DNA of 64,000 nt from SIG603 sp963621245 (GCA_963621245.1 CAVFCW010000005.1:1-64000); one strand, 5' to 3'; shown: positions 51,160-60,860, numbered from the stretch's first letter. Numbers and translations are program-made. Notes: generated by a model not told the origin, from the sequence alone.

Positions 51160-51636
51160 GTGTTCAGGCCTATAAGAAGAAAAGCAAAAGAAAAAAGCAT
51201 AGAAACGGCAAAATCACTTCTCAAAAACTCGAGAATCGGAATTCTTGCGGTGAACGGCGATGACGGCTATCCTTACGCTGTTCCAATTAACTTTCTTTAC
51301 GATGAGGAAAGCAATAAGATTTATTTTCACGGCGCAAAGAGCGGCCATAAATTTGATTCGCTAAAAAAAGACAATAAGGTTTGTTTCACTGTTTACGGAA
51401 AAGAAACCGTAAAAGCGGAGGAGTGGGCACCTTTTTGCGAGAGTACAGTTATTTTCGGAAAGTGCAACATGCTTGAGTATGGCGAGGAGTCACTCGAAAA
51501 GCTCAGAAAAGTTGCCGAAAAATATTATCTCGATGAACAGACGATAGATGAAGAAATGGATTCAGCCGCAAAGGCTTGTGTGGTTTTTGAAATTGAAATC
51601 GAGCACATCTCCGCAAAAGAAATTCAGGAAAAATAA
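51160..51636 (+). CDS. Pyridoxamine 5'-phosphate oxidase-family flavin protein
   Basis: Starts at GTG 51160 with GGGGGTG upstream; 158 residues. Split-barrel flavin-binding fold: RIGILAVNGDDGYPYAVPINFLYDEESNKIYFHGAKSGHKFDSLKKDNKVCFTVYG is the classic pattern of the 5-nitroimidazole reductase (NimA-like) and PPOX-like group. These bind FMN and may reduce nitro compounds or other small molecules. It converges on a MarR regulator gene. Confidence 0.85.
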   Translation: MFRPIRRKAKEKSIETAKSLLKNSRIGILAVNGDDGYPYAVPINFLYDEESNKIYFHGAKSGHKFDSLKKDNKVCFTVYGKETVKAEEWAPFCESTVIFGKCNMLEYGEESLEKLRKVAEKYYLDEQTIDEEMDSAAKACVVFEIEIEHISAKEIQEK

Positions 51637-51640
51637 AAAA

Positions 51641-51662
51641 CCAACCGTCAGGTTGGCTTTTT
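51641..51662. terminator. Bidirectional terminator
   Basis: CCAACC-GTCA-GGTTGG with A run before and T run after. Between PPOX-family and marR-type genes. Confidence 0.8.
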
Positions 51663-51665
51663 CTG

Positions 51666-52124
51666 TCAGTCTTTGATTTTCGAGCAGGTGTCAACAACTT
51701 TGTCAAGCAAAGTTACAAGAGTGCGCTCTTCATCATCTGAAAGCTCGGTTTGAATGCTTCTGCTCCAGTTTTCAAGATGCTTTCTTATCTCAGGGACGAT
51801 TTCTTCTCCCTTTGGTGTTAAGTAAAGATTGTTTTGCCGTCTGTCGTTGGCGTCGGTTTCTCTTCTTATGTAACCGAGTTCTTCAAGGCGCTTGGTTCTT
51901 CTTGCAATGGTACATTTGTCAATGTTCATAAAGCTGACGATAGCGTCCTGACTTGTGCCGGGATTTCTTGCACAAAATGACACAATGGTGTACATGCAGC
52001 CGTGCAGATTGAATTTCTTAAGATGATCGTTCATGTACTTGATTTTCTGCCTGTGCAAATAAGTCACACATCTGCTCAGCATTCTTGGGTATTCGGCGGG
52101 GTTATCGGTGAAAATTTCACTCAT
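51666..52124 (-). CDS. MarR-family regulator
   Basis: ATG 52124 with GGAGG gives 152 residues. Winged-helix DNA-binding region TSQDAIVSFMNIDKCTIARRTKRLEELGYIRRETDANDRRQNNLYLTPKGEEIV with the conserved DxR wing. MarR proteins repress stress or drug genes until a phenolic ligand binds. Possible targets are itself and the adjacent PPOX-family gene. Single-gene unit. Confidence 0.92.
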   Translation of the reverse strand: MSEIFTDNPAEYPRMLSRCVTYLHRQKIKYMNDHLKKFNLHGCMYTIVSFCARNPGTSQDAIVSFMNIDKCTIARRTKRLEELGYIRRETDANDRRQNNLYLTPKGEEIVPEIRKHLENWSRSIQTELSDDEERTLVTLLDKVVDTCSKIKD

Positions 52125-52157
52125 TGCCGTGAACCTCCTTTTCCATATATACATATA

Positions 52158-52185
52158 ATTATAACTGTTTTTTAACGGTTGTCAA
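52158..52185 (-). promoter_or_regulatory. Promoter and possible operator of the MarR gene
   Basis: Minus strand TTGACA (52185-52180), 16-base spacer, TATAAT (52163-52158), a near-consensus promoter. The spacer has AACCGTT and AACAGTT as a double site, a candidate autorepression operator. Confidence 0.6.
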
Positions 52186-52312
52186 TGCAACTATTAAGCA
52201 ATAAGATTAAATTTATGTAAAATTTAGATTAAAATTGCTTACAAAAGCATGCAGTTGACATTATTAACATAAATTTGTCCTGAAAATCAGAAAAAAAGGT
52301 ACGAAAAATAAC

Positions 52313-53257
52313 GTGAATCAGAACAATCCTTTTAAATTTAGTGACGACAACAAGCGTTATCACACTTTATATTATTACAACAAGCATCACTTAGGAAAGA
52401 GCAGAAAGGTTATTTTAAATGCTGGTATGACTTGCCCAAACAAAGACGGTACGGCTGGCGTTGGTGGTTGTATTTTCTGCGATCAGGGGAGCGGATATTT
52501 TGAGCTTTCCTCTAAAATTTCTATCAGAGATCAGATTATAGCCGAGAGAGAACGCATTTACAAAAAAACGCCTGGGGTTAAGCTTACGGGATATTTTCAG
52601 TCGAACACGAACACGTACTGTTCGGCAGAAAGGCTGACAGAGATTTTGAGCGAGGCTTACGAGAGCGGAATGCTCGATTCTTTGGATATTGCCACAAGAC
52701 CCGACTGCCTTGACGATGAGAAAATTGAAATTTTAAAGAGCTTTTCCGAGAAAATACCGCTCACGGTCGAACTTGGACTGCAAACGATAAATGATGAAAC
52801 AGCTAAAATAATCAACCGTGGTTATGACTTTAATGTTTTTGTGAAAAGTTTTGAAAAGCTGAAACAAGCAAACATCAGAACTTGCGTGCATTTGATTGAC
52901 GGCTTACCGAATGAAAACACAGCCGATATGATTAACTCGGCTAAAGTTCTTGGGCAAATGCGACCCGACGCCGTTAAGATTCATTTGCTTTTTGTGATAA
53001 AAAACACAAGGCTTGCCGATATGTACGAATGCGGTGAGTACACGCCGATGAGTTTTGAGGATTACATTAACACTTTGATTACTCAACTTGAGTATTTGCC
53101 GGAGGAGACGGTAATCGAGCGTGTGACTGGTGACGGCGACAAAAGAACTCTGCTTGCGCCGATGTGGAGCACCGATAAAATCAGAGTTTTGGGTACAATA
53201 GATAAGCTTATGGCGGAACGTAATACTTGGCAAGGCAGACTTTTTGTTGCAAGATAG
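52313..53257 (+). CDS. Radical SAM protein, TIGR01212/YtqA-YhcC family
   Basis: Starts at GTG 52313; the ribosome site (AAAAGGTACG) is weak. 314 residues. The N-terminus matches the family (RYHTLYYYNKHHLGKSRKVILNAGMTCPNKDG), and the cluster-binding Cys are in CPNKDGTAGVGGCIFC. GLQTINDETAKIINRGY and CVHLIDGLPNE follow the pattern of radical SAM proteins that act on tRNA or proteins. The substrate of this family is not known to me. Single gene. Confidence 0.88.
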   Translation: MNQNNPFKFSDDNKRYHTLYYYNKHHLGKSRKVILNAGMTCPNKDGTAGVGGCIFCDQGSGYFELSSKISIRDQIIAERERIYKKTPGVKLTGYFQSNTNTYCSAERLTEILSEAYESGMLDSLDIATRPDCLDDEKIEILKSFSEKIPLTVELGLQTINDETAKIINRGYDFNVFVKSFEKLKQANIRTCVHLIDGLPNENTADMINSAKVLGQMRPDAVKIHLLFVIKNTRLADMYECGEYTPMSFEDYINTLITQLEYLPEETVIERVTGDGDKRTLLAPMWSTDKIRVLGTIDKLMAERNTWQGRLFVAR

Positions 53258-53343
53258 CTTTCCTTGTGATACAATATAAGCGTATATGTGCGCATTTGAT
53301 ATGAAAAAAGTGACGCTCAATTCACTTGCAGAAAGGATTTCTT

Positions 53344-54252
53344 ATGAATAATGTCTTTGGGAAGATGAATAAAGCACTTAAAAAAGGCAATGTTTATCTT
53401 ATCATCATCGCCGTTTTGGCGGCGCTTATTGTTCTTGCTTCCGTATATGTTTATTTCTTCAAGAATGACAACCGCGGAACAGGCACACCGACAACAGATG
53501 TGGTCAACGATAACGGTTCAACTCTCACGGTTTCCGATATTTATTCCGGTGAGGTTGAAATTCCGAAATTCAGCTATGCACTCAACACATACGATACAGC
53601 TTCTTTCACCACAAATACAGACGGAACCGTAACTTACCCCAACTCCTACAAGGGTGTTGATGTTTCCGAGCATCAGGGTGATGTCGATTGGGCTAAGGTC
53701 AAAGCGGCAGGCTATGATTTTGCAATGCTCAGAGTAGGTTACAGAGGCTATACTCGAGGAAGAATCTACGACGATACTACCTTCGAGGCTAACATCAGCG
53801 GCGCTACGGAGCAGGGACTTAAAGTCGGACTTTATTTCTTCTCTCAGGCAGTCACGGTTGCTGAGGCAGAGGAAGAGGCAAGCTTGGTTCTCTCTATGAT
53901 AGGCGATTATAAAATCGATTATCCGATTGCCTTCGACTGGGAGCCTGTGGATGACAGCAGTGCGAGAACCAATAGCATCACGGGCGATGAGGTATCACAA
54001 ATTGCCGCAGCGTTCTGCGATAAGATAAGCAAGGCGGGATACAACACCGCAGTTTACATCAACAAGACTCAGGCATACAGCTTCTATAATCTTGACACAA
54101 TTAAGAATTATGATATCTGGTATGCTGAGTATCAGGCGGCTCCGAGCCTTTACTACGATTTCACAATGTGGCAGTACAGCTCCACGGGAACCGTTGACGG
54201 AATTAACGGCACAGCCGATTTGAACATATCCTTTAAGGATTACTCAAAATAA
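53344..54252 (+). CDS. Membrane-anchored GH25 lysozyme-like muramidase
   Basis: ATG 53344 with AAAGGA gives 302 residues. A membrane anchor (NVYLIIIAVLAALIVLASVYVYFF, near 17-40) is followed by a linker of about 60 residues and a GH25 barrel. The barrel starts YKGVDVSEHQGDVDWAKVKAAGYDFAMLRVGYRGY and holds the catalytic pair in AFDWEPV. It cleaves the muramic acid bond of peptidoglycan on the cell surface. The anchor suggests remodelling of its own wall. Terminator follows. Confidence 0.92.
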   Translation: MNNVFGKMNKALKKGNVYLIIIAVLAALIVLASVYVYFFKNDNRGTGTPTTDVVNDNGSTLTVSDIYSGEVEIPKFSYALNTYDTASFTTNTDGTVTYPNSYKGVDVSEHQGDVDWAKVKAAGYDFAMLRVGYRGYTRGRIYDDTTFEANISGATEQGLKVGLYFFSQAVTVAEAEEEASLVLSMIGDYKIDYPIAFDWEPVDDSSARTNSITGDEVSQIAAAFCDKISKAGYNTAVYINKTQAYSFYNLDTIKNYDIWYAEYQAAPSLYYDFTMWQYSSTGTVDGINGTADLNISFKDYSK

Positions 54253-54267
54253 GAAAATAATTAAGCT

Positions 54268-54300
54268 AAAGACCGTTCGTGAATTGCGAGCGGTCTTTTC
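54268..54300 (+). terminator. Terminator after the lysozyme gene
   Basis: AAAGACCG (54268-54275) with CGGTCTTT (54291-54298), T-rich end. Confidence 0.8.
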
Positions 54301-54448
54301 ATATGGAATATGAAACTTAATCCACAATTCGAGTGAATAATTTTATGAAACAGATATGGGATAGATACTTGAAAAATGTGTAATATTTCAGTATACTTAT
54401 ATCAGGAAAAGTGAAGCAAATAGGTTGCTTTCAAGGAGGAGTTTACTT

Positions 54449-55435
54449 TTGAATATATCGGAATTTGCCGCGGTAGCGGGCGTGTCGAAATCGGCAGTCA
54501 GTCGTTATTTTAACGACGGCTATCTCAGTGACGATAAGCGTGAAAAAATTGAAAAAGCCATTAAGGAGACGGGTTACGCTCCGAGCTTTTCGGCGCATGC
54601 GGTCAAAACGAGAATAACAAAGCTTGTGGGCGTTATTCTGCCGAAATTATCAAGTGAAAGCTGTGCGAGAATCACCGAGGGCATAAGTCAGGTGCTTTAC
54701 GAAAACGGTTATCAAATTTTGCTTGTTAACACTGCTAACGACTACAACAAAGAAATTGAATATCTCGAGCTTTTCAGGCAAAACAGAGTTGACGGAGTAA
54801 TTTTGCTCGCATCTGTTTTTACAGAGACGCATCGATCTATAATAAACAAAATGCGCATTCCCGTCGTCATAATCGGACAACAGTACAAGGGACTTTCCTG
54901 CGTTTGTCATGATGACTTCGGCGCGGCTTACGCTTTAACGGAGCTTATGCTCAAAAAAGGCGCTGTTAAGCCCGCTTATATCGGCGTTACCGATGAAGAT
55001 AAAGCGGCGGGAGAAGAGCGACATCAGGGCTTTATACAGGCGCTTCAGGACTATGATATTAAGCTCGAGAAAAATTACAGCGTTATTTCTGAATTTACTA
55101 TCGACTCGGGCTATCACTGTGCGGCAAGGCTTTTAAACAGCGGTGCAAAACCCGACTGTGTTTTTTGTGCAACGGATACGATAGCGGCGGGCGCTGCTCT
55201 CTATTTTCGTGAGAAAGGCATTAAAATACCCGAGGACATGATGATGTGCGGCGTCGGCGGCTCTCATTTGGCTTCGGTTTCATCCGTTCCACTCACCACG
55301 GCACGACTTCACTATAAAACGGCCGGAATCGAGGGGGCGCAGATGCTTCTCAATTACATAAGCCGTCCTTCGGACATTCCCAAAACCATGAAACTTGACT
55401 ATGAAATTGTGGAAAGACTGTCGACGGAAAAGTGA
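54449..55435 (+). CDS. LacI-family regulator of the sucrose locus (ScrR-like)
   Basis: The open frame begins at 54425, inside the ribosome site; the true start is TTG 54449 after AAGGAGGAG, giving 328 residues that begin directly with the LacI helix-turn-helix (ISEFAAVAGVSKSAVSRYFNDGYLSDDKREKIEKAI). The hinge and the two-lobed sugar-binding domain follow (IDSGYHCAARLLNSGAKPDCVFCATDTIAAG). A LacI-type operator lies 104 bases after its stop, before the PTS gene, so it most likely represses uptake and hydrolysis of sucrose. Confidence 0.92.
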   Translation: MNISEFAAVAGVSKSAVSRYFNDGYLSDDKREKIEKAIKETGYAPSFSAHAVKTRITKLVGVILPKLSSESCARITEGISQVLYENGYQILLVNTANDYNKEIEYLELFRQNRVDGVILLASVFTETHRSIINKMRIPVVIIGQQYKGLSCVCHDDFGAAYALTELMLKKGAVKPAYIGVTDEDKAAGEERHQGFIQALQDYDIKLEKNYSVISEFTIDSGYHCAARLLNSGAKPDCVFCATDTIAAGAALYFREKGIKIPEDMMMCGVGGSHLASVSSVPLTTARLHYKTAGIEGAQMLLNYISRPSDIPKTMKLDYEIVERLSTEK

Positions 55436-55538
55436 ATTGTTGTGAAACTGTGTGAAACCTATCGTTCGGAGCACATAAGTTTATTTGATATTGCTAATAG
55501 ACAAAAGCCGATAAAAGGGATACAATAATATCAACAAA

Positions 55539-55552
55539 TGAAATCGGTTTCA
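55539..55552 (+). promoter_or_regulatory. LacI-type operator before the sucrose PTS gene
   Basis: TGAAATCGGTTTCA is a near-perfect palindrome centred on CG, typical of LacI-family sites. It lies about 38 bases before the PTS gene start, just below a likely -10 box (TACAAT at 55521-55526); the -35 is unclear. The adjacent LacI gene is the probable owner. Confidence 0.7.
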
Positions 55553-55589
55553 CAAGCAATATGAAATAACTGAAAGGAATAGGATAGGT

Positions 55590-57467
55590 ATGGATTACAA
55601 GCGTTCTGCTCATGAAATTCTTACTGCAATTGGCGGAAAGGGAAATCTTGCAAGTGCGGCTCACTGCGCAACAAGACTCAGACTCGTCATTGCCGACAAC
55701 AGCAAAGTAAACAAGAAAGTTTTGGAAAACATTGACGGAGTTAAGGGTGTTTTTGAGGCATCCGGTCAGCTCCAGATTATCATCGGAACCGGTGCGGTTA
55801 ACAAGGTTTACGATGAATTTATTGCAGAGGCAGGCATAGAAGCCGCTTCCAAGGAAGATGTTAAGGCTGCTGCTGCGGCACAGTCACCGTGGTATAAGCG
55901 TGCAATCAAGAATCTCGGTGATATCTTCGTTCCGATTATACCCGCAATCGTTGCAACAGGTCTTCTCAACGGTTTGCTCGGAGGTCTTGTTCAGGTATTC
56001 CCCGGAATGTCAAGCTCTCATCTCTATGAGCTTTTGAACCTCTTCTCAAACACAGCATTAACATTCCTCCCCGTTCTTATCGCAATGTCAGCCGCTAAGA
56101 TTTTCGGCGGTAACCAGTTCCTCGGCGCCGTTATCGGTATGATAATGATTCACCCGAACCTCGTTAACGCATGGACAGTTGCAAGCGGTGCAGAAACAAG
56201 CACTCTTTGGTCTTGGTTCGGCGTTTGGAACATTTCAAACGTAGGTTATCAGGGACACGTTATCCCCGTTATTCTCTCCGTTTGGCTTATGTCGGCTATC
56301 GAAAAGAGACTGCATAAGAAAGTGCCTGAGGTACTCGATCTCTTTGTAACGCCGCTCGTATCCGTTTTGGTTGCAGGCTTCTTCAGCCTCACATTAATAG
56401 GACCTGTTTTCGCACAGATTGAAACTTGGGTTCTCAACGGCGCACAGCTCCTCATTGCAGTTCCGTTCGGTATCGGCGCATTCATCGTAGGCGGTCTTTA
56501 CGCTCCCACAGTTGTTGCCGGTGTTCACCACATGTACAACGCAATCGAGATGATGATGCTCGCAGACAACGGCATGAACACATGGATGCCTATTGCTACA
56601 GCAGCTAACGTTGCACAGGGCGCAGCCGCTCTTGCAGTTGCTCTCAAAACAAAGAACAAGAAGACAAAGGCAATGGCACTTCCCGCATCTCTCTCAGCTT
56701 TCCTCGGAATCACAGAGCCGGCTATCTTCGGTGTTAACGTAAGATTTATGCGCCCGTTCATTGCTGGTTGCATCGGTGGTGCATTCGGCGGTGCTCTCGC
56801 ATCAATCATGAAGGTTTACGCTACAGCAAACGGCGTTACAGGTTTGTTCGGTTTCCTTATCACGACAGATTCATTCCTCGGCTACTTACTCACAATCGTA
56901 GTTGCATTCGGTGTTGCTTTTGCAATCTCTTGGTTCCTCGGTATTAAAGAGGACGGTGAGGAGACAGTTTCTTCCGATAACAACACAGTAGCAGAAATCA
57001 AGGATTTACCCGCAAATCAGGTTGCTTCTCCGCTCAAGGGCGAGGCAATTGCTCTCAAAGATGTTCCTGACGAGACCTTTGCACAGGGCGTTTTGGGCGA
57101 CGGTATCGCAGTTGAGCCTTCAGAGGGCAAAGTAGTTGCTCCCGCAGACGGAACAGTCGGAACACTTTTCGATACTCATCACGCTATCGGACTCAATCTT
57201 GATAACGGCGCTGAGCTTTTGATCCACATCGGCATCAACACAGTCGAGCTAGGCGGCGAGGGCTACACAGCTCATGTTGCAGAGGGCGACAGAGTTAAGA
57301 AGGGTCAGACCCTCATTACCTTTGACAAAGCACTTATCGCTTCAAAGGGATACAAGACAGTAACTCCCGTTATTGTAACAAATTCGTTTGAATATTCAGC
57401 CGTTAAAGCACTTGCAAACGGTTCTGTGTCGGTAGGCGACGCTCTTCTTGAGCTTGTAAAGGAGTGA
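55590..57467 (+). CDS. PTS sugar permease EIIBCA, beta-glucoside/sucrose family (ScrA-like)
   Basis: 625 residues, with domain order IIB-IIC-IIA. IIB has the phosphorylated Cys26 in HCATRLRLVI. IIC spans about residues 100-460 with some ten membrane helices and GVHHMYNAIE, GITEPAIFGVN. IIA at the C-terminus has LLIHIGINTVEL, with its phosphorylated His, and VKKGQTLITFD. It imports and phosphorylates a glucoside; the following GH32 gene makes sucrose the best guess. Having its own IIA, it needs only HPr and EI, which are encoded in the same run of genes. Confidence 0.92.
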   Translation: MDYKRSAHEILTAIGGKGNLASAAHCATRLRLVIADNSKVNKKVLENIDGVKGVFEASGQLQIIIGTGAVNKVYDEFIAEAGIEAASKEDVKAAAAAQSPWYKRAIKNLGDIFVPIIPAIVATGLLNGLLGGLVQVFPGMSSSHLYELLNLFSNTALTFLPVLIAMSAAKIFGGNQFLGAVIGMIMIHPNLVNAWTVASGAETSTLWSWFGVWNISNVGYQGHVIPVILSVWLMSAIEKRLHKKVPEVLDLFVTPLVSVLVAGFFSLTLIGPVFAQIETWVLNGAQLLIAVPFGIGAFIVGGLYAPTVVAGVHHMYNAIEMMMLADNGMNTWMPIATAANVAQGAAALAVALKTKNKKTKAMALPASLSAFLGITEPAIFGVNVRFMRPFIAGCIGGAFGGALASIMKVYATANGVTGLFGFLITTDSFLGYLLTIVVAFGVAFAISWFLGIKEDGEETVSSDNNTVAEIKDLPANQVASPLKGEAIALKDVPDETFAQGVLGDGIAVEPSEGKVVAPADGTVGTLFDTHHAIGLNLDNGAELLIHIGINTVELGGEGYTAHVAEGDRVKKGQTLITFDKALIASKGYKTVTPVIVTNSFEYSAVKALANGSVSVGDALLELVKE

Positions 57468-57473
57468 TCCTAA

Positions 57474-58823
57474 ATGGGATTTGTTGACGGAAAATGGAGA
57501 CAAGATCTTCACCTTGAGCCGCCTAAGGGCTGGCTCAACGACCCTAACGGTTTAAGCTTCTTTGACGGATACTACCACGTATATTTTCAGTATGCTCCGG
57601 ACAGTGCGGCGGGCAACTCTAAAAAATACTGGGGCCACTACAGAAGTAAAGATTTTACCGAGTGGGAATTCACAGGTATAGTTCTTCTGACCGACACACC
57701 CGAGGACAGAGACGGAGTTTACTCCGGATGTGCAGTTGTATCGGACGATCTTCTCCACATATTCTACACGGGAAACGTCAAAGAAAAAGGTGATTTTGAT
57801 TACATTACAGCCGGAAGAGGCGCAAATGTAATTCACGTCACAAGCGAAGATTCCGTGAATATGAGCTGCAAGGATGTTCTTCTTCGAAACAGCGATTATC
57901 CGTCATTCTGCTCCTGTCATGTAAGAGATCCGAAAGTCTGGCACGAAAACGGAAAATGGCACATGGTTCTTGGCGCGAGAACTCTTGACGATGAGGGTTG
58001 TGTGCTTTTTTACACCTCGGACGATCTTACAAAATGGGAGTACAGCCACAGTGAAAAAGTTCCGAATTTCGGATATATGTGGGAATGTCCCGATGTTTTG
58101 AAAATTGACGGCAAGAGATACCTGAGCGTTTCACCTCAGGGTCTCGAGCCTCAGAAAACAAAGTATCAGAACGTTTACCAGTCGGGATATTTTAAGTATG
58201 ACGATGACGGAGAACTTCACGATTTTGTCGAGTGGGATATGGGATTTGATTTCTATGCACCACAGACATTTGAAGCTCCTGACGGAAGAAGAATTCTTAT
58301 CGGCTGGATGGGCATAGGCGATATTCCGTACACCAATCCGACGGTTGAACTTGGTTATCAGCATTGCCTGACGCTTCCCCGTGAGATTACGGCGGACGAA
58401 AACGGTGTGCTTATGCAAAATCCTATAAGAGAACTCGAAAACCTCAGAACAGAGAAAATTTCTCTTAATGATGGAGCGGTCACTGAAATTGCTTATCCCT
58501 TTGAATTTACAGCCAATGTAACAAAGTCGTTTGCCGTATCGCTCGACTGCGGAGTAAAATTAGCTTGGAACGGTAAAATCGCAAATCTTAGTTTCTCTGA
58601 TGATTCCGTTGGATGCGGAAGAGATATAAGAAGAGCAGATCTCACAAAGTGCGAATCCGTAAGAATTATTGCCGACAAGAGCTCACTTGAGATTTACCTT
58701 GACGGCGGCAAAATGGTTATGAGCACTAGAATGTACCCCGACAGTGAAAAAGCGGAAATTAAAGTAACAGGACTTGAAGGCGAGCTTTATTCACTTGCCA
58801 AAATGAGAGTAAAATATAATTAA
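57474..58823 (+). CDS. scrB: Sucrose-6-phosphate hydrolase, GH32
   Basis: 449 residues. GH32 motifs are all present: nucleophile Asp in GWLNDPNGL, transition-state Asp in CHVRDPKVW, and acid/base Glu in MWECPDVL, in a five-blade propeller followed by a beta-sandwich. No signal peptide, so it cuts sucrose-6-phosphate inside the cell to glucose-6-phosphate and fructose. It starts six bases after the PTS gene stop. No fructokinase gene is nearby. Confidence 0.93.
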   Translation: MGFVDGKWRQDLHLEPPKGWLNDPNGLSFFDGYYHVYFQYAPDSAAGNSKKYWGHYRSKDFTEWEFTGIVLLTDTPEDRDGVYSGCAVVSDDLLHIFYTGNVKEKGDFDYITAGRGANVIHVTSEDSVNMSCKDVLLRNSDYPSFCSCHVRDPKVWHENGKWHMVLGARTLDDEGCVLFYTSDDLTKWEYSHSEKVPNFGYMWECPDVLKIDGKRYLSVSPQGLEPQKTKYQNVYQSGYFKYDDDGELHDFVEWDMGFDFYAPQTFEAPDGRRILIGWMGIGDIPYTNPTVELGYQHCLTLPREITADENGVLMQNPIRELENLRTEKISLNDGAVTEIAYPFEFTANVTKSFAVSLDCGVKLAWNGKIANLSFSDDSVGCGRDIRRADLTKCESVRIIADKSSLEIYLDGGKMVMSTRMYPDSEKAEIKVTGLEGELYSLAKMRVKYN

Positions 58824-58849
58824 TATAAATTAAGAGAGGATTATTCACT

Positions 58850-59110
58850 ATGAAAGAGTTTAATTACACAATTACAGATGCAGTAGGAATTCACGCAAGA
58901 CCGGCTGGTTTACTTGCTAAAAAAGCAGCTTCCTTTAAGAGCACTGTTACAGTTGTTAAGGGTGAGAAGAAGGCGGACACGCGCCGTCTTATGGCTTTGA
59001 TGGGACTCGGCATCAAGTGCGGAGATGTTATCAGCGTTCAGGTTGAGGGTGAAGATGAAGAGACTGCAGCAGCAGAGCTTTTGGCATTCCTCGCAGACAA
59101 CAAATTCTGA
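58850..59110 (+). CDS. ptsH: HPr phosphocarrier with Arg at position 46
   Basis: 86 residues. The phosphorylated His15 is in VGIHARPAGLLAKKA, and the fold pattern is normal. At the regulatory site, Gram-positive HPr has Ser46 in KSIMGVMSLGI; here the aligned stretch is RRLMALMGLGI, with Arg46. HprK could not phosphorylate it, so CcpA-type catabolite control through this HPr should fail, while sugar phosphotransfer should work. Strong ribosome site (AGAGAGGA). It stands between scrB and ptsI in one operon. Confidence 0.93.
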   Translation: MKEFNYTITDAVGIHARPAGLLAKKAASFKSTVTVVKGEKKADTRRLMALMGLGIKCGDVISVQVEGEDEETAAAELLAFLADNKF

Positions 59111-59152
59111 TTAAGCCAGAACGAACCTAATATGTAAAAGGGGGAACCGAGT

Positions 59153-60787
59153 ATGATAGCAATTAAAGGCACCGGTGTTTCCGGCGGAATAGCAGAAGGC
59201 CCGATTTTTTGTTACAAGCGTTTGAATAAGACTTCTCAGGAGAAAACGGCTCAGGATTCCGAAACCGAGCTTAACAGATGGAAAACTGCCACAGAACAGG
59301 CTGCCGAACAGCTTGATGCACTTGCAGAAAAGACCCGCAAAGAGATTGGCGATGAGGCAGCAATTCTTTTTGAAACTCATCGTATGATGCTTGAAGACCT
59401 TGACTACACGGACAGAATAGAAGAGCTCATCAAGGATTCAAATTACAGCGCAGAGACTGCCGTTGAAACAGCGGGCAAGGAATTTTCCGAGATGTTTGCG
59501 GCAATGGACGACGATTACATGAAGGCAAGAAGCGTTGATGTAACCGATATTTCTAACAGAGTTGTTTCAATATTGAACGGAAGTGAAGATCAGAACGGAA
59601 ACCTTGACAAGCCTGTTATAATTCTCGCTGACGATCTCACACCAAGTGAAACGGTACAGCTTGATAAGAGCAAAATTCTCGGATTTATCTTGACGGGCGG
59701 CAATGCTAACAGCCACACGGCAATTCTTGCAAGAACGCTCGGCATTCCCGCTATAATTCATGCTGAAATCGAGATTGACTCCTCATATGAGGGCAGATCC
59801 ACAATGATGGACGGCGGCATCGGCTACATAGTTATAGATCCAGACGATACCACAAGGGAATACATGGGCAAAAAACAGCAGGAAGAGAAAGCTGTAAAGG
59901 TTATGCTCGAACAGCTTAAAGGACAGCCCGATGTAACTTTGGACGGAAAGCAGATTAAGGTATATGCAAACATAACCGCTCCCGCAGACGTTGACGCAGT
60001 TATAACCAATGACGCAAGAGGAATCGGTCTTTTCAGAAGTGAATTTCTTTACCTCGAAACCAATGATTTTCCCGATGAGGAGATGCAGTTCAACGCTTAC
60101 CGCTCGGTCGTTCAGCGCATGAATGGCGCAAGGGTTATCATCAGAACTATGGATATCGGCGCCGACAAGAAAATCGGTTACTTCGGCCTTGCAGATGAAG
60201 AAAATCCCGCTCTCGGTATGCGTGCGCTTCGTATTTGCTTGTCTCGTCCCGAGATATTCAAGACCCAGCTTCGTGCACTTTATCGTGCTTCCGCTTATGG
60301 TAAGCTTGCCGTGATGTTCCCAATGGTAGCAAGCCTTTGGGAGATTCAGGAGGCAAAAAGACTTTGCACAGCCGTAATGACAGAGCTCACAAAGGAGCGT
60401 ATTCCTTTTGATAAGGATCTTGAGCTTGGCGTTATGATTGAAACTCCGGCGGCAGTTATGATTGCTCCCGAGCTTGCAGAAGAGGTAAGCTTTTTCTCAA
60501 TCGGTACAAACGATTTAACCCAGTATACTTTGGCACTTGACCGCCAGAGCATTCAGGGACTTGAAAGGTTCTACGACCCTAAACATCCCGCAGTTCTCAG
60601 AATGATTCAAATGACTGTTGATGCTGCTCACAAAGCCGGTATTTGGGCTGGTATTTGCGGCGAGATTGCATCTGATGTTTCTCTTACGGAGACCTTCATA
60701 AAGATGGGAGTTGACGAGCTCTCGGTTTCTCCGAGATCCGTGCTTCCTATCAGAAATGCCGTAAGAAACACTATGGCAGGAAAATAA
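59153..60787 (+). CDS. ptsI: PTS enzyme I
   Basis: 544 residues. The phosphorylated His is in GGNANSHTAILARTLGIPA, and the PEP-binding domain has RSEFLYLETNDFP, IRTMDIGADK and GTNDLTQYTLALDRQ. It takes phosphate from PEP to HPr and so feeds every PTS permease. Ribosome site AAAGGGGGA. It ends the sucrose operon, an unusual place if it is the only EI of the cell. It is about 30 residues shorter than B. subtilis EI. Confidence 0.95.
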   Translation: MIAIKGTGVSGGIAEGPIFCYKRLNKTSQEKTAQDSETELNRWKTATEQAAEQLDALAEKTRKEIGDEAAILFETHRMMLEDLDYTDRIEELIKDSNYSAETAVETAGKEFSEMFAAMDDDYMKARSVDVTDISNRVVSILNGSEDQNGNLDKPVIILADDLTPSETVQLDKSKILGFILTGGNANSHTAILARTLGIPAIIHAEIEIDSSYEGRSTMMDGGIGYIVIDPDDTTREYMGKKQQEEKAVKVMLEQLKGQPDVTLDGKQIKVYANITAPADVDAVITNDARGIGLFRSEFLYLETNDFPDEEMQFNAYRSVVQRMNGARVIIRTMDIGADKKIGYFGLADEENPALGMRALRICLSRPEIFKTQLRALYRASAYGKLAVMFPMVASLWEIQEAKRLCTAVMTELTKERIPFDKDLELGVMIETPAAVMIAPELAEEVSFFSIGTNDLTQYTLALDRQSIQGLERFYDPKHPAVLRMIQMTVDAAHKAGIWAGICGEIASDVSLTETFIKMGVDELSVSPRSVLPIRNAVRNTMAGK

Positions 60788-60816
60788 GTTAAACACACCT
60801 ATATACATTCCTAAAT

Positions 60817-60860
60817 CAAAAATGTCGGCAGACGGAGAAATCTGGACGCCGACATTTTTG
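60817..60860 (+). terminator. Terminator of the sucrose/PTS operon
   Basis: CAAAAATGTCGGC (60817-60829) with GCCGACATTTTTG (60848-60860), perfect 13-base-pair stem carrying its own T run. Confidence 0.88.
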
